Shown here: one piece after another, positions 1 to 8,660 of the stretch
Position numbering within the stretch: position 1 is the stretch's first letter
How the letters are laid out: every line of letters begins with the position of its first letter
From: Geobacter sp.
Lineage (GTDB): Bacteria; Desulfobacterota; Desulfuromonadia; Geobacterales; Pseudopelobacteraceae
DNA length: 64,000 bases
NCBI GenBank assembly: GCA_009885845.1
Contig: VFJW01000037.1
Span: 26,335-90,334, forward strand
Direction of reading: 5' to 3'
The notes under the pieces: model-generated
Database searches by the model: none
Seen by the model: only the letters and a program-made list of their open reading frames with translations
What the model was told of the DNA's origin: nothing
Made by a program: the position numbers and the translations under genes

Positions 1-326
1 CACATGACGATTGCCGACACTGCCAGCAACTCCCCAAGTACCGCTATCTCCTTGATCGGCTTCCAGTGGTAGACGTAGGCCGGTATTACCAGCAGAACTG
101 CCGCCGCAGCGACCCCGACCAGGAATGTGAAGTTGGAGATGTAAAAGCCCCATGAGACCTGATCCCGCATAGAAGTGACGATAAGGCCTTCATTCAACTG
201 CTGCACATACGCATATGCACCTATAGCCATCAAACTAAGCAGGAAAAGAACCCAGCAGTAGTAGGCCTTGCTCCCCTTGGAAATCAGAACCAGCGTGCCC
301 ATATAAAAGTGCCAGATGTTTTTCAT
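1..326 (-). CDS. NrfD/PsrC-like integral membrane quinol oxidoreductase subunit (partial)
   Basis: The first 108 residues are visible; the gene runs off the left edge, so its C-terminus is missing. The ATG at 326 follows a GGGAGC ribosome site. Two hydrophobic helices are clear (about residues 21-40 and 61-83), the second reading WGFYISNFTFLVGVAAAA, typical of NrfD/PsrC/DsrP-type polytopic subunits that take electrons from menaquinol. It is third in a leftward set after a tetrahaem cytochrome and a four-cluster Fe-S protein. That order (cytochrome, Fe-S, membrane subunit) is the one I know for the Geobacter Cbc4 complex, CbcS-CbcT-CbcU, so this would be the CbcU position. The family call is firm; the Cbc4 equivalence is inference. 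Confidence 0.8.
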   Translation of the reverse strand, partial: MKNIWHFYMGTLVLISKGSKAYYCWVLFLLSLMAIGAYAYVQQLNEGLIVTSMRDQVSWGFYISNFTFLVGVAAAAVLLVIPAYVYHWKPIKEIAVLGELLAVSAIVM

Positions 327-359
327 GGTTGCTCCCTGAATGCGAATTAGTAAGTTAGA

Positions 360-394
360 AATTATTTTCTGTGGTTCTCTGGCAGAGAATAATT
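360..394. other. Intercistronic stem-loop between Fe-S and NrfD-like genes
   Basis: The arms AATTATTTTCTG (360-371) and CAGAGAATAATT (383-394) pair with one mismatch around an 11-nt loop in the 98-nt gap between the two leftward genes. There is no strong U-tract, so it may be a processing or stability hairpin rather than a terminator. Confidence 0.4.
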
Positions 395-424
395 TAGTTA
401 ACGCACTTATCCAGTTTATCTGGG

Positions 425-1351
425 CTAGGTTGCGTAAAAATAGTAAAATTTAGGTTGCGTGTTAAGGTCTTCCTTGAAGATAAAAACCCGTTTGTTCTCG
501 ATCAGGTAGCGGATCTCGCTTTCCGGATCGAGCAGATTGCCGAACTTGCGGGCGCCGACCGGGCAGACCTCTGCACAGGCGGGATAACGGCCCGGTTGTT
601 CACGGGTTCGCTGAATGCAGAAGGTACATTTCTCCACAACCCCTTTCGGGCGGGGACGATTGCCGAGATAATGGGTGTTTGGATTAACCTCTTTGGCGGC
701 AATCACCGGTTTGGCCCAGTTAAAGTGCCGTGCACCGTACGGACAGGCCGCCATGCAGTATCGGCAGCCGATACACCAGTTGTAATCGACAACGACAATT
801 CCGTCGTTTTCTTTCCAGGTGGCCTGAACCGGACAGACTTTGGTGCAGGGAGGTTTCTCGCACTGCTGGCACTGAACGGGCATATAAAAATGCCCTTTTT
901 CCGGAACGGTTGCCGGATTGTAGTAATGCTCCGCATGTGACAGGTCAATACCCTTTTCCTTATCAAGCTGCATGACGCGAATCCATTGAACTTGCGGAGT
1001 ACGTGACTGGTTATTCTCCGTAACACAGGCATACACGCAACGACGACACCCGATACATCGCGACAGGTCAAGACCGTAGCCGTAGCGGACTCCTTCAATC
1101 GGCGGGGTTGTCTTGACGGTAATCTTTTTGTCGTACCGTGTGCTGTATTCCTTTTCCAGACGGGCGATGACACCTTTGAGTTCATCCTTTGAAAGTTCAC
1201 GAAAATGCTTCTGGAAAAACTCCTCCCAGACGGAAGCTGATGCGTCTCTGCCAGGCATCGCAATGAGGCCAATGCCAGCCGCCAGGCCTTTCAACATCTT
1301 ACGACGAGACTTATGCAGAACGTGATCATCACATTTTTTTATATCTGACAT
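425..1351 (-). CDS. Tat-exported four-cluster ferredoxin-type electron-transfer subunit (CbcT-like)
   Basis: The 308-aa protein starts with a twin-arginine signal (SRRKMLKGLAAGIGL, about residues 15-29), so it should be folded with its clusters and exported to the periplasmic face. Four cysteine groups typical of HybA/NrfC/DsrO-type subunits are visible: CIGCRRCVYAC, CQQCEKPPCTKVCP, CIGCRYCMAACP, and a split group CTFC...CAEVCP. These would bind four [4Fe-4S] clusters linking a membrane quinol site to a cytochrome. The ATG at 1351 has a GGAG site upstream. It lies between the tetrahaem cytochrome gene, 36 nt upstream, and the NrfD-like membrane subunit downstream, and the three probably form one menaquinol:cytochrome c oxidoreductase. 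Assignment to Cbc4 is by gene order and composition only. Confidence 0.87.
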   Translation of the reverse strand: MSDIKKCDDHVLHKSRRKMLKGLAAGIGLIAMPGRDASASVWEEFFQKHFRELSKDELKGVIARLEKEYSTRYDKKITVKTTPPIEGVRYGYGLDLSRCIGCRRCVYACVTENNQSRTPQVQWIRVMQLDKEKGIDLSHAEHYYNPATVPEKGHFYMPVQCQQCEKPPCTKVCPVQATWKENDGIVVVDYNWCIGCRYCMAACPYGARHFNWAKPVIAAKEVNPNTHYLGNRPRPKGVVEKCTFCIQRTREQPGRYPACAEVCPVGARKFGNLLDPESEIRYLIENKRVFIFKEDLNTQPKFYYFYAT

Positions 1352-1387
1352 GAATCGTGCTCCCTGTGTACGAAATAGTTATCTGGT

Positions 1388-2005
1388 TCAGTGGCCGGCT
1401 TTCCCCGGTCTGTCCGGCGGCGGCATCGGCTTCAGCGCCTTAAACTTCGGATCGTGCGGATTATGGCAATGTACGCAGAGCAGATACTGCTTGTCTCCGT
1501 TCCAGTCACCGGTTCGCCTGCCGTGAACACCTACCTTCCAGTCACGGAACTTGTCGCCGTGGCACTGGCCGCAGAGCCGGAACGATTCGGTAAAATCAAC
1601 AAGTTCACCGGAGACCAGCCGCAATTTGTCGCGATTCACCAGGTTATGGCAATCAGTACACCAGCGCTGACCTTCAGCATGATGAAGCACTATCTCGGTG
1701 TGGTATTCGGTTAGTGCCCGGGGCTTCGAATTGGGCTTCATGTATTTGTGGCACTGACTACAGGGAAAGGCTCCCTCTGTAAAGGGGGGTCGAGGAACCG
1801 CAAAGGTTTTTTCCTTTTGCCGATTTTTGATATCGTACGCAGGCTGCGGCTGCAGTTCCGCTGCAGATTTCTCGGTGGTTATCAATTGCCCGGAGCGGTC
1901 AAATTCCTTAACCTTGGCGGCAAACACCGGTCCCACAGATAAAAACACTACTGACGCCATGGTGAGTAACACTATCTCGGGACGAGCAAAATACAGAATT
2001 TTCAT
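1388..2005 (-). CDS. Tetrahaem c-type cytochrome (CbcS-like)
   Basis: The 205-aa protein has a hydrophobic N-terminus (residues about 10-30, ending VFAAK) that acts as a Sec signal or anchor. Four CxxCH sites follow: CSQCH, CTDCH, CGQCH and CVHCH. The C-terminus is proline-rich. It is the first gene of the leftward three-gene set with the Fe-S and NrfD-like subunits, so it probably receives electrons from them and passes them to periplasmic triheme cytochromes. Among Geobacter complexes the composition fits CbcS of Cbc4. The haem count is seen directly; the partner assignment is inferred from neighbours. Confidence 0.85.
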   Translation of the reverse strand: MKILYFARPEIVLLTMASVVFLSVGPVFAAKVKEFDRSGQLITTEKSAAELQPQPAYDIKNRQKEKTFAVPRPPFTEGAFPCSQCHKYMKPNSKPRALTEYHTEIVLHHAEGQRWCTDCHNLVNRDKLRLVSGELVDFTESFRLCGQCHGDKFRDWKVGVHGRRTGDWNGDKQYLLCVHCHNPHDPKFKALKPMPPPDRPGKAGH

Positions 2006-2336
2006 CTCAACCTCAATGTCGTGAAATAGGGTATTGTTTATCCGTTATATCGCCTTTGCATAAACTTAGTGATATGAAAGTACAGACAATTTGTCAATAC
2101 AAAAACGCTTTATAAATAACATGGTTTTGACAGCAGATCTACCGATGGTAACTGCCGGCGGGCCAAGGTGTTTTGAACGCGTAATGTCAAACGACTAATT
2201 ATCATTTGCATCAGTTGATTACCATTGCAAATAACCTTATATGGAGTATATGAATGATGTCATATTGACTGTTGTGGTTTAGCAGGTAAATGGATATATA
2301 CTGAGGTTGGAAATATAGCTCAAAAGGAGAACGCGT
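2006..2336. promoter_or_regulatory. Divergent intergenic region between cytochrome operons
   Basis: This 331-bp AT-rich stretch separates the leftward Cbc4-like set from the rightward triheme cytochrome and must hold both promoters. A TTGACA-like hexamer occurs near 2126-2131. An AAAAGGAG ribosome site precedes the ATG at 2337. I found no complete riboswitch or clear sigma54 element (GG-N10-GC). Confidence 0.45.
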
Positions 2337-2657
2337 ATGATCAGGTTTGCAGCAGGCGTCGTTGCGGTATCAATGTTTGTTTTCCATGCAGTCCCTGTCC
2401 AGGCGATCCAACCGGGGAAAACTGTCACATGGGAAACACCCATGGGCAAAGTAGTCTTCGACGGTAAAAACCATGCAGACGCAAAGGTCGGATGCCTGGA
2501 TTGTCATTCAAAAATATTCAAAATGAAGAAGGGTTCGACAAAGTTTACAATGGCGGACATAAATGCAGGGAAATTCTGCGGAAAATGCCACAACGGCACA
2601 CGGGCATTTGCCACAAATGATAAGGACAATTGCGAAATCTGTCACAAAAAGAAGTAA
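2337..2657 (+). CDS. Triheme c7-type periplasmic cytochrome
   Basis: The 106-aa protein has a signal peptide (about residues 1-23, ending VQA) and three haem sites, CLDCH, CGKCH and CEICH, spaced as in the cytochrome c7 triheme domain. The mature chain is about 80 residues, the size of one c7 unit. The pattern (GKVVFDGKNH, then MADINAGK before the second haem) matches single repeats of the dodecaheme protein encoded next door rather than the PpcA subfamily. Such proteins are soluble periplasmic electron carriers. A terminator follows at 2741, so it appears monocistronic. It may be a separate paralogue of the polymer's building block. Confidence 0.88.
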   Translation: MIRFAAGVVAVSMFVFHAVPVQAIQPGKTVTWETPMGKVVFDGKNHADAKVGCLDCHSKIFKMKKGSTKFTMADINAGKFCGKCHNGTRAFATNDKDNCEICHKKK

Positions 2658-2740
2658 AACAGTGCTCTGGTTGTATACACTTGATACAGTCATATATGCC
2701 TGCCTGACTCGCATACAAGATCAAAAGATTTACCCTCCAG

Positions 2741-2768
2741 GGCAGCTCTCGTCGAGGCTGCCTTTTTT
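2741..2768 (+). terminator. Intrinsic terminator after triheme c7 gene
   Basis: GGCAGC (2741-2746) pairs with GCTGCC (2757-2762), with an inner CTC/GAG extension, followed directly by six T. It ends the transcript of the 106-aa cytochrome. Confidence 0.8.
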
Positions 2769-2868
2769 GCGTGAGACTGCAGCATCAATTTACAATTGAC
2801 GATTCCAATCCCGATATGTATAGTTTCCCGCTTGTATACGTTATTTTTTTAATCGAGGAGTCGGGGCA

Positions 2869-3894
2869 ATGCGAAAAATACTGGTACTTTCATCCCTCGT
2901 GCTTTTACTTCTGTCTGCTGTTGTTTGTGGGGCGGCCGAGTATAAGGATGTCACGTTTAGCTTTAAAAATGCCGGGCCGGTCGTATTCAACCATGAATTC
3001 CATCTTAAAAAATACAATAACAACTGTAAAGTCTGTCATGACGCGATCTACAGCCTGAAAAGCAAAAAACGCTTCACCATGGCCGAGATGGAAAAGACCA
3101 AATCATGCGGCGCGTGTCATAGCGGCGTAAAAGCATTCAGCGTTGCCACGGAAAAAGATTGTTCCCGTTGTCACAGCGGCAAACCACGCGATATTACCTA
3201 CCAGATTAAAGGTCTCGGCATCTCGGTATTCAGCCACGCAACACACATAGCCAAAACCGGCGGCGCCTGTAGAGGATGTCACAACGGCATCGTCGTATCT
3301 GGCAAGGAAAAATCGGTGACTATGGCAGAAATGGAAAAAGGTCGCACCTGTGGGGCGTGCCATAACGGAAAACGGGCTTTTGCGGTAACGGCCAACTGTG
3401 ATCGCTGCCACAAGGGACTGAAACCAAAAGATATCACCTTCAACCTGAAAGGAGTTGCAGCGGCGACGTTCAGTCATGAATTCCATACTCAGGCCTACAG
3501 CTGTAAAGATTGCCATACAAAAACATTCCCCTACAAAGTCGTTGTCGGCAAAGCCACCATGGATGACATGGTCAAAGGTAAGTCCTGCGGCATCTGTCAC
3601 AACGGAAAAGACGCCTTCGCATCTTCAGGAGATTGCGCGAAATGCCATAAAGGACTGAAACCTGCAATTGTCACGTTCAAGACCGATGGCGGTGAAGCGG
3701 CATTCAGCCACGAATTCCATCTGCAGAGCTACAAATGTGTCGATTGCCACACCGGAATCTTCCCGTACAAGGCCGGGGCACTGAAAGCCTCGATGAGTGA
3801 CATGGAATCAGGGAAATCCTGCGGTGCCTGTCATAACAAAGGCAAGGATGCCTTCCCGGTACAGGGTGATTGCGGCAAGTGTCACAAGATGTAG
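2869..3894 (+). CDS. Dodecaheme cytochrome c built of four c7 domains
   Basis: The 341-aa protein has a signal peptide (about residues 1-23) and exactly twelve CxxCH motifs in four repeats of about 80 residues. Each repeat has the order F-(S/N)-H-x-x-H near its start, then three haem sites, with the phrase K(S/T)CG(A/I)CH around the middle haem. This is the architecture of the Geobacter elongated dodecaheme cytochromes of the GSU1996 type, which are strings of triheme units thought to act as periplasmic nanowires or capacitors. The start at 2869 has GAGGAG about 11 nt upstream. Neighbouring single-domain c7 genes on either side suggest the repeats arose from this family. Direct partners cannot be told from sequence. 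Confidence 0.93.
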   Translation: MRKILVLSSLVLLLLSAVVCGAAEYKDVTFSFKNAGPVVFNHEFHLKKYNNNCKVCHDAIYSLKSKKRFTMAEMEKTKSCGACHSGVKAFSVATEKDCSRCHSGKPRDITYQIKGLGISVFSHATHIAKTGGACRGCHNGIVVSGKEKSVTMAEMEKGRTCGACHNGKRAFAVTANCDRCHKGLKPKDITFNLKGVAAATFSHEFHTQAYSCKDCHTKTFPYKVVVGKATMDDMVKGKSCGICHNGKDAFASSGDCAKCHKGLKPAIVTFKTDGGEAAFSHEFHLQSYKCVDCHTGIFPYKAGALKASMSDMESGKSCGACHNKGKDAFPVQGDCGKCHKM

Positions 3895-4394
3895 ATCCAG
3901 AGGTGCGATTTTGTCATACTAACCCGGCAATCCGGGATGCATGTCAAGGGCGTCCGTCCCGGATTGCCGATGACCGTGCAATAATTGCTCACCGTATTTT
4001 CGCTGAAGCCTGACATATTGACTCTGCAATTACCCTCAACCATACGCCACTTGTTTCCGCGAACATTCCGCCCGAGCAGTATCAAAAACTGCCTCCGGTC
4101 GTCATACCGATCTTTATCCCGCCGCAAAACCTATCCTGAATCAGTCTCCGACTCTTTACCTGTTACAATCCTGAAAACGCAGTTTTCAACGCGTACCCGC
4201 GTGCCTTGATCGGCCCGCTGCCGCCTGCTGTCTGCACTTAGTGTATATGGCACAGTAATTCTCCGGGCAGCATGTACCAATGATGATACCTCCGGGAGTT
4301 TTTTTCGGGAGCTTCGTAGACAACTGTTTTTCCCGTGATATACTTTATTTACTGCACTGAATGTGCAGAAAACCACCGCAAAGGAGAGCTACAC
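3895..4394. other. 500-bp gene-free region before the PpcA-like gene
   Basis: No open frame here has protein-like composition, a signal sequence or a good ribosome site; frames of 74-81 codons on both strands look like chance. It holds a perfect hairpin at 3925-3969 and presumably the promoter of the PpcA-like gene. TGGCAC occurs near 4248 but lacks a correctly spaced -12 GC, so it is not a convincing sigma54 site. Confidence 0.5.
3925..3969 (+). terminator. Perfect 13-bp inverted repeat downstream of dodecaheme gene
   Basis: CGGCAATCCGGGA (3925-3937) is exactly complementary to TCCCGGATTGCCG (3957-3969) with a 19-nt loop, 30 bp after the stop codon. No T-tract follows, so it could be a Rho-assisted terminator or an mRNA 3'-end stabiliser. 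Confidence 0.5.
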
Positions 4395-4661
4395 ATGAAG
4401 AGAATTATCATCGCAGTATTGTCAGTAACAGTTTTTGCCGGGTCAGCACTTGCCGCTGACGTGATGGAGATGAAAAAAGGTGTGACCTTTAAACACAAAG
4501 CGCATGCCGAAGCGCTTAAGGACTGCACAAAGTGCCATGAGAAAGCCGAGGGGGGTAAAATTGAAGGTTTCGGCAAAGATCTGGCCCACAAAAAATGCAA
4601 GGATTGCCACAGTGAAATGAAAAAGGGGCCAACAAACTGTAAAGGATGCCATTCCAAGTAG
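4395..4661 (+). CDS. ppcA: PpcA-family triheme cytochrome c7
   Basis: The start is placed at the ATG at 4395, which follows AAAGGAGAGCTACAC and opens a normal signal peptide ending SALAA; an upstream in-frame ATG at 4335 has no ribosome site. The 88-aa precursor gives a mature protein of about 68 residues with three haem sites, CTKCH, CKDCH and CKGCH. The phrases FKHKAHAEAL, KIEGFGKDLAHKKC and EMKKGPTNC are diagnostic of the Geobacter PpcA-E family, abundant periplasmic carriers that take electrons from CbcL and ImcH to outer-membrane conduits. A strong terminator follows and cbcL is next downstream. Which member of the PpcA-E set it corresponds to is uncertain. Confidence 0.9.
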   Translation: MKRIIIAVLSVTVFAGSALAADVMEMKKGVTFKHKAHAEALKDCTKCHEKAEGGKIEGFGKDLAHKKCKDCHSEMKKGPTNCKGCHSK

Positions 4662-4730
4662 CCTGGAAATCAGCTTCAAAGTTAGTATGTTCTATGGGAA
4701 ACGCAAGTTAATCTAAGGGAATCAAAAAAA

Positions 4731-4760
4731 GGCGGCAGACTTTGCCTGCCGCCTTTTTTT
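4731..4760 (+). terminator. Intrinsic terminator after ppcA-like gene
   Basis: GGCGGCAG (4731-4738) pairs with CTGCCGCC (4746-4753) around a 7-nt loop, followed by seven T and preceded by seven A, so it could work in both directions. Confidence 0.9.
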
Positions 4761-4868
4761 CATCCGGCCGGTTGTGCTTTTCCGTTTTACTGGTAGCATT
4801 GATAAAGTTAACATCACTTCAGCTGTGTATAGAATGTTGCCGGAATAAATATGCAGGGAGGATTAATA

Positions 4869-6746
4869 ATGTACTTTCGCATCATAGTACTGTTGTTTCT
4901 GTTATCACTGTCTTCAACGCCGGTAACCGCCGAACAGGGGATGGCCATAGACCCGGCCACCTGCCTGGGATGCCACAGCAATAAATTTTCCATTCACAAC
5001 TTCGCCGCATCCGTCCACGGAAAAAACGCCTGCACCAGCTGCCATGTGGACATTATCGATCTCCCGAAGCATATGAAAAAGGAGATCAAGGTTCAGAAGG
5101 TACAGTGCGAGCGCTGCCATAAAAAGCAAAACTCCGAGCACTATGCCAGTGTACATGCCGAAAAAGGTGTGACCTGCGCTCAATGCCACACCGATATCCA
5201 TACTCATAATTACTGGAAAAACGACAAGCGCATCGCTGTTGCCAAATGCGTCCAATGTCATGACCAGGAAGCGGTCTACCAGAAATCCATCCACGGCAAG
5301 GCGGTTGCGGCCGGCAATAAGGATTCCGCCGCCTGCCATGACTGTCATAATCTCCACGCCATTGAAAAACTGGCTGGCGCAAATGATCATAAAGGTCGCG
5401 AATTTCACACTAAAGTCTGCATGAAGTGCCACAGCGACAGTGCGATGATGGCCAGGAACAAGGTCACAAATGTCGCGGTTAAATCATACATGGAGAGTTA
5501 TCACGGCAAGAACTACCGCCTTAACAGTCCTGAAAAAGTTGCCGGTTGTGCCGATTGCCACACGGCACATTCGGTATTACCGAAATCTGATCCGCAATCC
5601 AGTATCAATCCGGCAAATATGGTCAAACAATGTGCTTCATGCCATCCTAATGCAACTCCACTCTTTGCAAAGTTTTATGCACACGGCGAGATGACAGACC
5701 GGCATAAATATCCGGTCCTGTACTACACGTTTATCGCAATGACCGGACTGCTCCTTTCCACGTTTGCGGTGTTCTGGATTCACACGCTGCTATGGATGTT
5801 CCGCGGTTTTGCCGAGAATCGGGAGAAAGCTGACAAACTGGCCGCTGGAACGCATCATCATGTGCACGTTACTGATGCAGGCACACATATGCATGTCATT
5901 CCCGACGGTCACAAGCAGTATCGACGCTTCAACCGGCTACATATCTTCCTGCATATTCTGGTCATCACCAGCTTCCTGCTGCTTTCGCTGACCGGCCTGC
6001 CGCTCAAATTCAGCGGGCAGCAGTGGGCTAACTTCATGATGCAGTTCTACGGCGGGGCTGCAAATGCCGCACTGCTGCATCGCATCGGTGCCGTAATCAC
6101 CTTTATTTATTTCGGGTCTGCCATTGCAATGAGTATCCACTTTCTGTTTATTAGAAAGGATATCAAAGGCAATCCGCTGCAGCGACTGTTCGGCCCGGAT
6201 TCTCTCTGTTTCAATCTGCGCGATATCAAAGATGTATTTTTTATGGTCAGATGGTTCTTCTTCAAGGGCCCAAAACCAACCTTTGAACGCTGGACCTACT
6301 GGGAAAAATTCGATTTCGTCGCGGTCTTCTGGGGTATGTTCGCCATCGGCGGATCCGGCCTGATGCTCTGGTTCCCGGAATTCTTCGGTATGTTCCTGCC
6401 CGGATGGGCGTTCAATGTCGCAACCATTGTCCATTCTGACGAAGCGCTCCTTGCTACCGGCTTCATCTTCACCGTTCATTTCTTCAACACCCACGGACGA
6501 CCGGAGAAGTTTCCGATGGATTTTGTTATCTTCAACGGGCAAATCTCCAAGGAAGAGATGATTGATGAGCGCGGCGATCAGTGGAAACGCTACCAGGAGG
6601 AGGGAATAACCGAGCAGTTTGCCTGCAAAAAGACCAGCGGCATACTGTATGACTTCCTGTTCAAGGGTTTTGGATTTACCGCGCTTTTAATCGGACTTGG
6701 ACTGATGGTGCTGATGATTCTTGCCTTTCTGAGCGGCGGACACTGA
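4869..6746 (+). CDS. cbcL: CbcL: nonahaem c-type / di-haem b-type inner-membrane cytochrome fusion
   Basis: The ATG at 4869 is chosen because GGGAGG sits 8 nt upstream and it opens a signal peptide (residues 1-22); an earlier ATG at 4851 precedes the ribosome site. Residues about 32-259 hold nine CxxCH motifs: CLGCH, CTSCH, CERCH, CAQCH, CVQCH, CHDCH, CMKCH, CADCH and CASCH. The remaining 365 residues are a polytopic domain with helices from about 283 and conserved histidines, of the HydC/FdnI di-haem cytochrome b type. This nine-c-haem plus b-type arrangement is the one known for Geobacter CbcL, the menaquinol oxidase needed for electron transfer to low-potential Fe(III) acceptors. It lies between a PpcA-like carrier and ImcH. 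A GC-rich palindrome follows the stop. Confidence 0.92.
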   Translation: MYFRIIVLLFLLSLSSTPVTAEQGMAIDPATCLGCHSNKFSIHNFAASVHGKNACTSCHVDIIDLPKHMKKEIKVQKVQCERCHKKQNSEHYASVHAEKGVTCAQCHTDIHTHNYWKNDKRIAVAKCVQCHDQEAVYQKSIHGKAVAAGNKDSAACHDCHNLHAIEKLAGANDHKGREFHTKVCMKCHSDSAMMARNKVTNVAVKSYMESYHGKNYRLNSPEKVAGCADCHTAHSVLPKSDPQSSINPANMVKQCASCHPNATPLFAKFYAHGEMTDRHKYPVLYYTFIAMTGLLLSTFAVFWIHTLLWMFRGFAENREKADKLAAGTHHHVHVTDAGTHMHVIPDGHKQYRRFNRLHIFLHILVITSFLLLSLTGLPLKFSGQQWANFMMQFYGGAANAALLHRIGAVITFIYFGSAIAMSIHFLFIRKDIKGNPLQRLFGPDSLCFNLRDIKDVFFMVRWFFFKGPKPTFERWTYWEKFDFVAVFWGMFAIGGSGLMLWFPEFFGMFLPGWAFNVATIVHSDEALLATGFIFTVHFFNTHGRPEKFPMDFVIFNGQISKEEMIDERGDQWKRYQEEGITEQFACKKTSGILYDFLFKGFGFTALLIGLGLMVLMILAFLSGGH

Positions 6747-6767
6747 AGAGATATCATTTCATAAACA

Positions 6768-6787
6768 GGGGGGCTGATCAGCCCCCC
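6768..6787. terminator. GC-rich palindrome between convergent genes
   Basis: A perfect 20-bp palindrome, GGGGGGC-TGATCA-GCCCCCC, lies 21 bp after cbcL and 31 bp from the convergent membrane-protein gene. The T-run is poor on both sides, but position and symmetry suggest a shared terminator. Confidence 0.6.
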
Positions 6788-6818
6788 CATTATAAAAACA
6801 ATGTGTCAGCCGGGGAGA

Positions 6819-8660
6819 CTATTCTTTAACGCCGGTTATCGGGCCAGCAGAGATAACTTTGCTCTGTTCGGCAGGCTGTTTCTGCCATTTACTAAGTGCA
6901 ATTGACTCTGCGGCAGCTGCCAGTCCGAATGAGAAGACACTGGAAACCAGCGGCAGGCCATGTGTCGCCATGAGATCGAACATGAAAACCTTTATTCCGC
7001 CGACAATCATGACAAGTATGGCAACATTGCGAATTTCTTTGTTCTTCCTCAGAAAGGCAAACAGGATCAAGGCAATAGCAGCGCTGTTTATAAGAACCGA
7101 CTGCGCACAAACGAATGCATCGCGATGCATTGCCGCGGGAAGCAGCGTAACGACCTGAAACAGTGCGATTCGCATCATATAGAACCCGCTGATGAGACCG
7201 GTAAGGAGAAGAAGGACTGCACTCCGGTCATGCACATCAAAACGACCGAAGAACAAATACTTTTCCGATGGTGGCCACGAGCGACTCCACTGGTACTGAT
7301 AAAGAATAATACCTGCCAGTAGGCCGGTTGGAAGTATGTTTACGGCATCCATCGCTGTCGGACCGGCACCCCTGAATGAAATCACCATAGCCACACAGCA
7401 GTATAGCTGGAACAGGTAGGATATTATCCTGATAGAACCACTGCCCCATGTACGGGACATAACGGCCAGAGTGATGGCTACCAGGGAAATGACCGGCAGG
7501 GAGATTACGAACATTCCGGTTGCCACCGGAAGCGCCAGCGCCAGCAGAACTCCACAGGCAAAGGCAAACGAGCCGGCGCCGGGCGCACCCTCGACGGCTT
7601 GTTTTTCCAGCCAGAAGGTCACTATAAGGTAGTATATGGCTATCAATAGCCCAATAACTGCAAGCGTCTGCTCACTTCCTCCCTGGGCACTAAACACATA
7701 CATAGCTATGGAGAATGCCCAGATAATGTTGAGAGTGGGAAGAGCTAAATCAAATTTGGATATTTTTTCAGCGCCGCTTCGAAAGATGCCGAGCAGTCCG
7801 AGGATGATATATGTTGTAGCAAATGCAGCTATAACCGGAAGGAACCATGAAATTGCCAATTCCGAAGAAATTGTTCCCCCCTTGCGCAACTCAGTAACGA
7901 TCTGAACTCCCCACATCTGCAGCATGACCATAGTGACGACAAGAACTACCCAGCGAAGCCACGAGCATCGTTTTATCTTTGCGGCAAAATATCCGAGCAG
8001 ATTGGCGGTCAGGAGTAACAGAGCAAGATACGGGAAGAACGGGCGTGGATAATCCATTGCAGACCCTGCGAAGCACATGCTCAGGATGCCGACTGATATA
8101 GGGGTAAGGGCGTTAAACTGGCGACTGATCAGAGCCATACCGATGCCGGTTGCCATCAAGGTCAAATATGCAGGTACAAGTGGAAGAGAATTGAAGTGTG
8201 AGTGCGTCTCTACCACGATGGTCGACATCAGCAGTGCCCCGCTGGCGGCGAAAATTGGTGCAAGCGGACTCTGCTTATTGTATCTGTACCAGCCGACAAT
8301 CATCAGGATGGCGGCATAACTCATACCGATAACCGAACCGACAAGCTTATTGATTACTCCGCTGTCGGTTATGGTACGAAGGATCAGAGCAACTACCAGC
8401 AGAAAGCAGAGTGTTGCCAGACGGGGCAGCAATGAAGTGCGGGTAGCCCAGTTAAGTACCTCTTCCGAAACATCAGTGATTTCATCAGGAGGAATGTCCT
8501 TTTCGTATGCCGGAGCTGAAGAACCGGAACCGGGCCCGGAGCCTGCGGCTTCTCCCTCACCAAGACGGGCAGCCAGCCGCTCCATCTGCTGTTCCATCGC
8601 TTGCAGGCGGGCTGTAAGCTCTTTTTCCCGCTCTCCTGCATTTGTTTCCGGCTCTGTCAT
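6819..8660 (-). CDS. Large polytopic membrane protein, DUF2339-like
   Basis: The start is set at 8660, where AGGAGG lies 6 nt upstream; an in-frame start at 8693 has no such site. The 613-aa product begins with an acidic coiled-coil (about residues 1-40, heptads of L/M/E), then a Gly/Ser/Pro linker, then more than a dozen hydrophobic helices to the C-terminus. This order (short coil, low-complexity linker, many helices) resembles DUF2339 membrane proteins, whose function is unknown. No catalytic motif is apparent. It is convergent with cbcL and divergent from imcH, so is transcribed alone. Whether it is tied to the respiratory genes beside it cannot be judged. Confidence 0.65.
   Translation of the reverse strand: MTEPETNAGEREKELTARLQAMEQQMERLAARLGEGEAAGSGPGSGSSAPAYEKDIPPDEITDVSEEVLNWATRTSLLPRLATLCFLLVVALILRTITDSGVINKLVGSVIGMSYAAILMIVGWYRYNKQSPLAPIFAASGALLMSTIVVETHSHFNSLPLVPAYLTLMATGIGMALISRQFNALTPISVGILSMCFAGSAMDYPRPFFPYLALLLLTANLLGYFAAKIKRCSWLRWVVLVVTMVMLQMWGVQIVTELRKGGTISSELAISWFLPVIAAFATTYIILGLLGIFRSGAEKISKFDLALPTLNIIWAFSIAMYVFSAQGGSEQTLAVIGLLIAIYYLIVTFWLEKQAVEGAPGAGSFAFACGVLLALALPVATGMFVISLPVISLVAITLAVMSRTWGSGSIRIISYLFQLYCCVAMVISFRGAGPTAMDAVNILPTGLLAGIILYQYQWSRSWPPSEKYLFFGRFDVHDRSAVLLLLTGLISGFYMMRIALFQVVTLLPAAMHRDAFVCAQSVLINSAAIALILFAFLRKNKEIRNVAILVMIVGGIKVFMFDLMATHGLPLVSSVFSFGLAAAAESIALSKWQKQPAEQSKVISAGPITGVKE

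Noticed and set aside
2120..2180. Possible cyclic-dinucleotide (GEMM) riboswitch before the triheme gene (phrase TACCGATGGTAACTGCCGG)
   Set aside because: The rest of the GEMM core (GGCAAAC..., ACGCAAAGC) is absent and the required helices cannot be drawn.
3985..4209. 74-codon frame in the gap before the PpcA-like gene
   Set aside because: No ribosome site, unusual composition and no recognisable pattern; overlapping frames on the other strand are equally open.
4240..4265. TGGCAC resembling a sigma54 -24 element
   Set aside because: The -12 GC is missing at the required spacing.
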